Origin: Chloroflexi bacterium UBA2235
Lineage (GTDB): Bacteria > Chloroflexota > UBA11872 > UBA12225
Assembly (NCBI GenBank): GCA_002347925.1
Contig: DDYL01000091.1
Span: 8,005-20,135 of the forward strand
Reading direction: 5' to 3'
Length of the DNA: 12,131 nt
Both the position numbers and the translations under genes were made by a program. How positions within the stretch are numbered: the first letter of the stretch is position 1; each line of letters opens with the position of its first letter. Below the pieces are notes generated by a model. The model saw only the letters and a list, made by a program, of their open reading frames with translations. It had not been told where the DNA came from and did no database searches. Below, piece by piece: positions 7,422 through 12,131 of this stretch.

Positions 7422-7425
7422 CACG

Positions 7426-7477
7426 CGATGGCCGGTTGCCCGCACATCCTCGTTGGGGCGCGGGCAACCGGCCATCG
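7426..7477. terminator. Strong 18-bp hairpin between convergent genes
   Basis: Bases 7426-7443 and 7460-7477 are perfectly complementary over 18 positions, with core GATGGCCGGTTGCCCGC, and enclose a 16-base loop. The hairpin begins 5 bases after the FecR-protein stop and lies 28 bases from the phyH stop on the other strand. It can therefore fold in both transcripts. No T-run follows on either side, so it is either a U-less bidirectional terminator or an mRNA 3'-end stabiliser. Confidence 0.75.
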
Positions 7478-7504
7478 GCGTGGCGTGCCAAGAGGAACGC
7501 CAGT

Positions 7505-8503
7505 TCAGGCGCAGGCTTCCTCCTGGCCGGTCCAGCGCCGGGGCTTCATGCCTGACGTGTCCTCAGCGAGGCGCAGGCGGGTCTTCTCCCAAAGCGCTGC
7601 CCAGTCGCGCCAGTCGTGCACCTCCGACGATGGGTCCTGGTGGCTGCGTGCGACGAACGACGGGAACCACGGTCGGCCGGTCGGTTGCCCGATCGGCTGG
7701 TAGCGCAGGTCGAACGACCACCGCACGCCGTCGGACTTGTTGCTGAGTGACGAGTGCATGGTCAGGCGGTGCATCACAAGAATGCTGCCCCGCTTCATTG
7801 GCACCGCGAATCCGCCTGCACCGCGGACTTCGTCGGGGATGCGGAGGTCGAACGCTTGGTCAGGCTTGGATGGGCAGTGCAACAACATCCCGCGCTTGTG
7901 GCTGCCGGGGACGACGCACAGGCATCCGTTCTCAACGGTGGCGTCGAGGACGGGGAACCAGACGGTGAGGATGTCGGTATCGTCGATCTCTGGCAAGGCG
8001 ACCCCTTGGTCCTGGTGCCAGGCGACGGCGGCCATCATGGTGTTTCGCTTGGTCAGGTCGTCGCGAAGCATCGCCTCAGGGGGCTTGATGCGCACATGCT
8101 GGATCGGGTTGGAGAGGATCTCGCCGCCGATCAGGCGTTCGATGACGTCCAGAAGGCGCGGGTGCCGGATCAGGTCGAAGACGGCGGGGCCGGCGTGCAT
8201 GGATGCCTCGAGGGGTTCGTCGGTGCGGAATGGCCCGCCCAGGCAGATGTCGAACGGGCGGTAGCCGGGGTTTCCGGCGTCGTTGAGGATGCGGGCGAAC
8301 CGTTGCGTGAATGGCAGGTCGGCGTACGTCGACGCGATGGTGCCGTCGGCGGCCCACTGGGTGGCGACACGATCAAGTTTCGCCTCGTATTCGGCGACAA
8401 CTGGGTCGAGATCACGGGTGGGATCGAAGACATCCTCGATGAGGAGGTAGCCCTCGTCGTGGAAGCGTTGGACGTCAACGCGCGGACCTGAGGCGATGAC
8501 CAT
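7505..8503 (-). CDS. Phytanoyl-CoA dioxygenase (PhyH) family protein
   Basis: This is a 332-residue cytosolic Fe(II)/2-oxoglutarate-dependent oxygenase of the PhyH family, expected to hydroxylate an unknown small molecule using O2 and 2-oxoglutarate. The N-terminus (VQRFHDEGYLLIEDVFD) is the usual PhyH opening. The iron ligands are visible as H163-x-D165 in AWHQDQG and the distal H250 in LTMHSS. R261 (RWSFDLRYQP) is the likely 2-oxoglutarate carboxylate anchor. ENGCLCVVPGSHKRGML (191-207) is the characteristic strand after the HxD motif. Length is typical. Start ATG 8503 is supported by GGGAGGG (8511-8517) 7 bases upstream. It stands alone: convergent with the FecR gene and divergent from the DUF2306 gene. 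Members act on lipids, secondary metabolites or osmolytes, and nothing in the context picks one. A long open frame on the opposite strand (7754-8491) is its shadow. Confidence 0.9.
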   Translation of the reverse strand: MVIASGPRVDVQRFHDEGYLLIEDVFDPTRDLDPVVAEYEAKLDRVATQWAADGTIASTYADLPFTQRFARILNDAGNPGYRPFDICLGGPFRTDEPLEASMHAGPAVFDLIRHPRLLDVIERLIGGEILSNPIQHVRIKPPEAMLRDDLTKRNTMMAAVAWHQDQGVALPEIDDTDILTVWFPVLDATVENGCLCVVPGSHKRGMLLHCPSKPDQAFDLRIPDEVRGAGGFAVPMKRGSILVMHRLTMHSSLSNKSDGVRWSFDLRYQPIGQPTGRPWFPSFVARSHQDPSSEVHDWRDWAALWEKTRLRLAEDTSGMKPRRWTGQEEACA

Positions 8504-8548
8504 GAGGCGACCCTCCCTGTGGCGCCGTGTGCGTCGGCGCGCGTGGCC

Positions 8549-8577
8549 ATCATAGCGCCGTGGGTTGCGGGTGGAAA
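8549..8577 (-). promoter_or_regulatory. Candidate sigma70-type promoter of the PhyH gene
   Basis: On the minus strand TTTCCA (8577-8572, 4 of 6) precedes TATGAT (8554-8549, 5 of 6) with a 17-base spacer. Transcription would start near 8542, leaving a leader of about 39 bases that includes the GGGAGGG ribosome binding site before ATG 8503. Confidence 0.5.
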
Positions 8578-8688
8578 GTTGCCTTAGACCCCTGCCCTGA
8601 GTGGCCGTCCGGTGACGCGTACAGTTGAGATGAGGGGTGGCGTTGCCGGGTCTGCGCGTTCGGCGACCCCGCGTGGGAGGGGGACAGT

Positions 8689-9321
8689 GTGGCGGGTGGT
8701 GGTTCGTGGCGCGGATGGGGTGTCGCCTTCGCGATGGTCCTGCTGTCGGCGGTGCCCCTGACGGCGGGCGCGGTTCGCCTCATGTCGCTGGCAAACGGCG
8801 TGGAGGCTACTCCGGAAAACGTGCGGTTTGTGTCGTCGCCGGTGGCAGTGGTTTTGCACGTCGTCGGCGCAATGGTTCTCATGGTGCCGGGTGCGTTTCA
8901 GTTCGTGCCCGGATTGCGCCGACGCGCGATGGGATGGCACCGCTGGATGGGACGCCTTGCTGTCGGCGCGGGTGTGGTGGTTGCCCTCTCCGGCCTGTGG
9001 ATGGCGCAGTTCTACCGGTTGCCGATCCATGACGGTGCGCTGGTGTACGCATTCCGACTGCTGTTCGGCGCGGGAATGGCGTATGCGTTCGTGAAGGCGT
9101 TCGTCGCGGTGCGGCGTCGTGACATCGCCGGGCATCGGGCGTGGATGGTGCGGGGGTACGCCATCGGCCTCGGCGCAGGTACACAGGTCGTGACGCTTCT
9201 TGCGGGCGAGGTTGCCCTCGGGCCGCCGGACGCGATGGCACGGGGGTGGCTGATGGGCGGCGCGTGGGTGTTGAACGTCGCCGTTGCGGAATGGATTGTG
9301 CGCCGGTCGCGCAGCGGCTAG
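8689..9321 (+). CDS. DUF2306 domain-containing membrane protein
   Basis: This is a 210-residue membrane protein with about five to six hydrophobic helices (roughly 10-30, 51-72, 88-106, 117-138, 154-173, 187-203). DUF2306-like features are the helix with H57 (VVLHVVGAMVLMVPGAFQF), RRRAMGWHRWMGRL (77-90, H84), and GHRAWMVRGYAIGLGAG (148-164, H149). The conserved histidines on helix edges recall haem-coordinating small membrane proteins, but that is speculation, and the family function is unknown. The start is GTG 8689 with GGGAGGGGG at 8675-8683, 5 bases upstream; a GTG at 8687 is in another frame. It diverges from phyH across a 185-base gap and converges on the YCII gene, so it is probably a single-gene unit. 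Confidence 0.8.
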   Translation: MAGGGSWRGWGVAFAMVLLSAVPLTAGAVRLMSLANGVEATPENVRFVSSPVAVVLHVVGAMVLMVPGAFQFVPGLRRRAMGWHRWMGRLAVGAGVVVALSGLWMAQFYRLPIHDGALVYAFRLLFGAGMAYAFVKAFVAVRRRDIAGHRAWMVRGYAIGLGAGTQVVTLLAGEVALGPPDAMARGWLMGGAWVLNVAVAEWIVRRSRSG

Positions 9322-9345
9322 AACGGACTCGGACTGACCCCCAGG

Positions 9346-9378
9346 CCCTACCCCTCCCCAGTGTCGAGGGGTTTAGGG
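9346..9378. terminator. C/G-rich hairpin between convergent DUF2306 and YCII genes
   Basis: CCCTACCCCT (9346-9355) pairs with AGGGGTTTAGGG (9367-9378), with a two-base bulge on the right arm and an 11-base loop. It lies 24 bases after the DUF2306 stop and 20 bases beyond the YCII stop on the other strand, as expected for a shared terminator. There is no strong T-run. Confidence 0.5.
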
Positions 9379-9398
9379 GGACACATAGCGTCGCGGGC

Positions 9399-9740
9399 TC
9401 AGTGGAAGGGGCGGACCTCAACGGGTGCGCGGCAGGCAATCGTGGCCTTGCGCCCCCACTCCAAGGCTTCCTCGTGGCTTGAGACGTCGAGGACCCAGAA
9501 GCCGGCCACGTGTTCGGCCCCTTTCATGTACGGCCCGTCGGTGACCGTCACGTGCCCGTCGCCATCTGCAGTCACAGACTTTGCAAGGGTGTACTTCTGC
9601 AGTCCGCCGACGAAGGTACGTACGCCCGCATCGACCATCGCATCGTTCAGTTCGTCGATGGCGCGATCCATTTCCGGGTCTTCGACGGCCATCGCGTCGA
9701 AGTCGTCAGGATGATGGATCGCGACCCAGTACTTGGCCAT
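9399..9740 (-). CDS. YCII-related (DGPF-type) domain protein
   Basis: This is a small cytosolic protein of 113 residues, nearly all one YCII/DGPF ferredoxin-like alpha-beta domain. It opens with MAKYWVAIHHPDDF. Then comes the helix VEDPEMDRAIDELNDAMVDAG, and the family signature VTDGPYMKGAEHVAGFWVLD (66-85, with DGPY where many members have DGPF). It ends with a helix (SSHEEALEWGRK) and a final strand. The N-terminal variable part is typical of the longer DGPF subfamily. In other genomes these proteins often neighbour ECF sigma factors, but none is here. The start at 9740 has an excellent GAAAGGAG site (9754-9747) 6 bases upstream. It follows the dprA-like gene on the same strand after 126 bases with a hairpin between, so it is probably a separate transcription unit. 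The biochemical role is unknown. Confidence 0.85.
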   Translation of the reverse strand: MAKYWVAIHHPDDFDAMAVEDPEMDRAIDELNDAMVDAGVRTFVGGLQKYTLAKSVTADGDGHVTVTDGPYMKGAEHVAGFWVLDVSSHEEALEWGRKATIACRAPVEVRPFH

Positions 9741-9781
9741 GGTGTTCTCCTTTCGGGTGTGACTGGCATGGGGATCATGGT

Positions 9782-9821
9782 GCCATCCGCCTCGCGCACA
9801 CCGACCAATCGAGGCGGTGGC
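9782..9821 (-). terminator. Hairpin between the dprA-like and YCII genes
   Basis: Bases 9782-9794 (GCCATCCGCCTCG) pair with 9810-9821 (CGAGGCGGTGGC) as a 12-bp stem with one bulged T and a 15-base loop. On the minus strand it lies 45 bases past the dprA-like stop and 41 bases before the YCII start. It is a likely terminator of the helicase-dprA operon, although no U-run follows. Confidence 0.5.
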
Positions 9822-9866
9822 GAGGGCCAGGTTGGTCTGCCCACGCCTACAACGATTGTCTGCCAG

Positions 9867-10931
9867 CTAGAGTTCGAAGAGCGATCGCTGGATGGCGGCC
9901 GGGGGAGTGGCCGGTGCCTCGACCGGTGCGCCATCTGATGCGGTCGAGGTCTCGGGGATCTTCGGTATCTCCGCCGCGGGCCCCCCCGGCGGGGTGTTGC
10001 GGACGAGGCGCGCGAACTGCAAGGGTGTCGCCGGTTCCGGCCACGGGCGGGCGCCGAGGCGTTCGAGGGCACTGAGACCGGGTGACGGTTGCGGAGGGAC
10101 GCGGACGTAGACGGGGACGTGGCGCAGTCGCCGGAGTTGCTCATCGGCGCCGGCCCAGGTGCCACCTTGCTTCATCCCGGTCGCGACGACAAGGGCGGTG
10201 TCTGACAGGGCATAGACGTACTTGTTCCGCTGCATCCGCAACGACGCGAAGAACCGTTGGCGCGGGTCATTCGGCGAGATGAGGACAAGGGTGCCGCTCT
10301 GTAAGTGGTCGCGGTAAGTGGCGTCGAGGACGTCGCGGTAGAGGGTGTCGGCCAGGACGCCGCAGGCGGTACCACCGGCATCGAGGGCACCGGCCATCGC
10401 CGTGATGTCGACACCGCGCGCGCCACCGGAAACGATCTGGCACCGCGAACGTGCGGCACGACGGCCCACCTCGGTGGTCCACACCAGGGTCTCCTCGTCG
10501 CAGTCGCGCGACCCGACGACCGCTAGTCCACCGGCCTCGAGAAGGTCAGGATTGCCACACCCGTAAAGAAGTGGCGGGGCGTCGTTGCCGAAGTGGGTGC
10601 GCAGTCGTGACGGATAGGCATTGTCGGTCACGCCGATGACCCAGATGCTGCGCGCGGACCACTGGTCGAGTGCCTGTGCCAGGCGGAAGCCCCGGCCGAG
10701 GAGGTCGCGCAATCGTGACGCGGGCACGAGGTCGTCGTAGGCGTCCACGAGAGGTGAGGCGTCCTTGCCAAGGAAGTCTCCGAGGGCATGGCCGGAGTTG
10801 GCGACCCGGTCCTGCACCTTGCGGAACTCGGCGGGTTTGAGGAGGGCGTCGGCGGGCGCCTTCGCGGTGGTGGTGAGGGGTGCGGTCAGGAGAAGGGTTG
10901 CCTGCGTATCTGGTGAGACGCCCGTGGTCAC
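9867..10931 (-). CDS. DprA/Smf-family protein partnered with a RecQ-PRTase
   Basis: This is a 354-residue protein with the DprA Rossmann-like fold. Visible are GGLAVVGSRDCDEETL (134-149), IVSGGARGVDITAMAGAL (166-183), QRNKYVYALSDTALVV (234-249, the counterpart of RNRIIAGLS in DprA) and QGGTWAGADEQL (255-266). Competence DprA binds ssDNA and loads RecA. No com genes are nearby here, and the partner suggests genome defence or repair instead. The N-terminal region (QATLLLTAPL, 10-19) is helical and not SAM-like by eye. A low-complexity Pro/Ala tail (about 310-346) ends in IQRSLFEL, which resembles a sliding-clamp-binding QxxLF peptide. I choose GTG 10931, whose last bases overlap the helicase TGA as GTGA, a usual coupling junction. 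An in-frame ATG at 11021 would overlap the helicase gene by 94 bases and give a 384-residue protein. Confidence 0.8.
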   Translation of the reverse strand: MTTGVSPDTQATLLLTAPLTTTAKAPADALLKPAEFRKVQDRVANSGHALGDFLGKDASPLVDAYDDLVPASRLRDLLGRGFRLAQALDQWSARSIWVIGVTDNAYPSRLRTHFGNDAPPLLYGCGNPDLLEAGGLAVVGSRDCDEETLVWTTEVGRRAARSRCQIVSGGARGVDITAMAGALDAGGTACGVLADTLYRDVLDATYRDHLQSGTLVLISPNDPRQRFFASLRMQRNKYVYALSDTALVVATGMKQGGTWAGADEQLRRLRHVPVYVRVPPQPSPGLSALERLGARPWPEPATPLQFARLVRNTPPGGPAAEIPKIPETSTASDGAPVEAPATPPAAIQRSLFEL

Positions 10932-12131
10932 TCGTCGGAACCTGTCTGCGAGAGGGCGACTGGGAAGACCTCGCCGCTGCCAGATGATCGCAAAAGCCAC
11001 GCGCCAACGGTGAAGGTCCATCGAGAGTCGACCATGTCGTCGACGAGGATGACCGGTCCGGCCTGCACGGCACTCTGGTTGACCTCGAGTGACCCGTCTA
11101 GGTTACGCACTTGCTGCGCACTATTGGACATGTGTTTTTGTTCGGGTCGGTCGGCAGTCTTGGTGATGGCGTCAAGACAGGGCAGTCCGAGGGCCGTGGC
11201 CAGGCGCCGGGCGAACGAGGGCACGAGGTCGGGGTGTCGCAGGGAGGGAATATAGGTGACCCAAGTTGGTGTCGGCGAGGGACGCCAATCCCGGATCATG
11301 CCGGCGCAGGCTTCCACCAGGTCGTTGCCGAACTCAACGGCTTCATACTTGCCCCGGCGGACGATGTCTCCCCAACCGGCGTCGCCCCAGAGGCTCAGGG
11401 CACGGCCTTCCTCGGCGCGGTACCTGTCGGGGATGTTGCCTCTAAGGCCCCAGGCGGGACTCGGCCCTGCCGGCCACTGGCGCCGTGGATCGATAGGCAG
11501 GTAGGTGCGTCGCAGGAACATCACGACTTCGCGGACGGTTGATCCGGCGACGGTTTCGGGCATCGGTGGCAGGCGTGGCGGTGGTACGTCGGATGCATCA
11601 CCGTCGAGGGCATCGATGAGGAAGCGCATGTGGTCGCCAAACGGGAGGGTGGCGTAGACCTGCATCTGCGCCTGTTCGGCCTCGCGGATCTCGGTGATGC
11701 GCTTGACGCGGTCCCAGAACGCCTCTGGCATGGGGGCAGGCGAGAGGAAGTAGCGTGATCCTTCCTTTGCAATTGGCGACGGCGACTCGAGTCCCAACAA
11801 CAGCAGCGCGTGGTTGATACGCCCGCGCCCGAGGTTCACGAGGCGTTCGAGATCGGGAATCGACGCGCCGCCGGTCGCGTTACGGAGGGCTTCGAGGATG
11901 GCTTCGACGTCCTTGCGCGCCGGGAAGGCGGCGTTGATGAACCACGTGGTGATATCCGTGTCGCCCCGGCCATGCATGAGGATGCCGTAGGCGTCGTCGA
12001 GGGCACGACCGGCGCGACCGACCTGCTGGTAGTAGGTGACGACCGATCCGGGCATCTGGAAGTGGACGACGAAACCGAGGTCCGGCTTGTTGAAGCCCAT
12101 GCCGAGTGCGGAAGTGGCGACGAGGGCTTTG
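10928..12131 (-). CDS. RecQ-like helicase fused to a phosphoribosyltransferase domain (N-terminus off the right edge)
   Basis: The frame runs off the right edge and begins in helicase motif V (ALVATSALGMGFNKPDLGFV). Motif VI is YYQQVGRAGRA. DEAD and Walker motifs would lie outside. Numbering from the Met at 12100, a helical, winged-helix-like region follows (about 62-165), then a linker. The C-terminal part (about 278-385) looks like a ComFC-type phosphoribosyltransferase: WVTYIPSLRHPDLV, the RNLDGSLEV strand, and the PRPP-loop-like VILVDDMVDSRWT (350-362). In RecQ, a zinc site with a CxxC pair follows a MRFL-type helix. Here GDHMRFLIDALDGDASDVPP has no cysteine, so the site seems lost. The PRPP loop has Arg where many PRTases have Gly. 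The RecQ part suggests 3'-5' ATP-dependent DNA unwinding. PRTase plus DprA recalls ShosTA-type defence. Operon order is helicase then dprA, joined by a GTGA overlap. Confidence 0.85.
   Translation of the reverse strand, partial: KALVATSALGMGFNKPDLGFVVHFQMPGSVVTYYQQVGRAGRALDDAYGILMHGRGDTDITTWFINAAFPARKDVEAILEALRNATGGASIPDLERLVNLGRGRINHALLLLGLESPSPIAKEGSRYFLSPAPMPEAFWDRVKRITEIREAEQAQMQVYATLPFGDHMRFLIDALDGDASDVPPPRLPPMPETVAGSTVREVVMFLRRTYLPIDPRRQWPAGPSPAWGLRGNIPDRYRAEEGRALSLWGDAGWGDIVRRGKYEAVEFGNDLVEACAGMIRDWRPSPTPTWVTYIPSLRHPDLVPSFARRLATALGLPCLDAITKTADRPEQKHMSNSAQQVRNLDGSLEVNQSAVQAGPVILVDDMVDSRWTFTVGAWLLRSSGSGEVFPVALSQTGSDE

Noticed and set aside
7754..8491. Plus-strand open frame of 245 codons antisense to the PhyH gene
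   Set aside because: The opposite strand carries the complete HxD...H motif set and a good ribosome binding site. This frame is a shadow with Gly/Val/Asp-biased composition.
9867..10931. Reading the DprA-like gene as a natural-competence gene
   Set aside because: No comEA/comEC/comF or topA neighbours are visible, and the gene is coupled to a RecQ-PRTase. Its central motifs (RNKYVYALSD, GGTWAGADE) differ from the usual DprA versions.

Overview
This is a GC-rich bacterial window of 12,131 bases with G/C-ended codons and no rRNA, tRNA, CRISPR array or recognisable insertion sequence. The gene set suggests a Chloroflexota-type or similarly high-GC chromosome: a secreted FecR-domain protein coupled to an RskA-like protein, a DUF2306 membrane protein, a YCII protein, and a RecQ helicase fused to a phosphoribosyltransferase next to a DprA homologue. 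This taxonomic guess is inference from gene content, not a marker-gene assignment. Hairpins between genes lack U-tracts.

Layout, left to right. (1) Bases 1-810 (+) hold the C-terminal part of a polytopic membrane protein cut by the left edge, with an in-frame tandem duplication. (2) After a 293-base C-rich intergenic stretch come a two-domain GNAT acetyltransferase (1104-2069, +) and a YeiH/UPF0324 putative sulfate exporter (2151-3188, +). A 21-bp near-perfect palindrome sits just upstream of yeiH. (3) A consensus-like promoter drives a translationally coupled pair: a secreted RskA-like protein with an EF-hand-like loop (3337-4386, +) and a 1012-residue FecR-domain protein with two homologous Cys-containing modules (4383-7421, +). 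(4) An 18-bp hairpin separates this pair from a convergent PhyH-family Fe(II)/2-oxoglutarate dioxygenase (7505-8503, -). (5) Divergent from phyH is a small DUF2306 membrane protein (8689-9321, +), which converges on a YCII-family protein (9399-9740, -). (6) The right end is an operon read right to left: the C-terminal part of a RecQ-like helicase fused to a phosphoribosyltransferase domain (10928-12131, -, cut by the edge), then a DprA/Smf-like protein (9867-10931, -) whose GTG start overlaps the helicase stop by four bases.

The most interesting part is the right end. Pairing a PRTase domain with a DprA-family protein is the logic of the ShosTA toxin-antitoxin-like phage-defence systems. Here the PRTase is fused to a RecQ-like helicase whose usual zinc-binding cysteines are not visible, and the DprA protein ends in a possible sliding-clamp-binding peptide. 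A genome-protection role is therefore plausible but unproven. The second notable unit is the RskA-like/FecR secreted pair, which has no sigma-factor gene beside it and so looks like a cell-surface module rather than a classical FecR signalling system.
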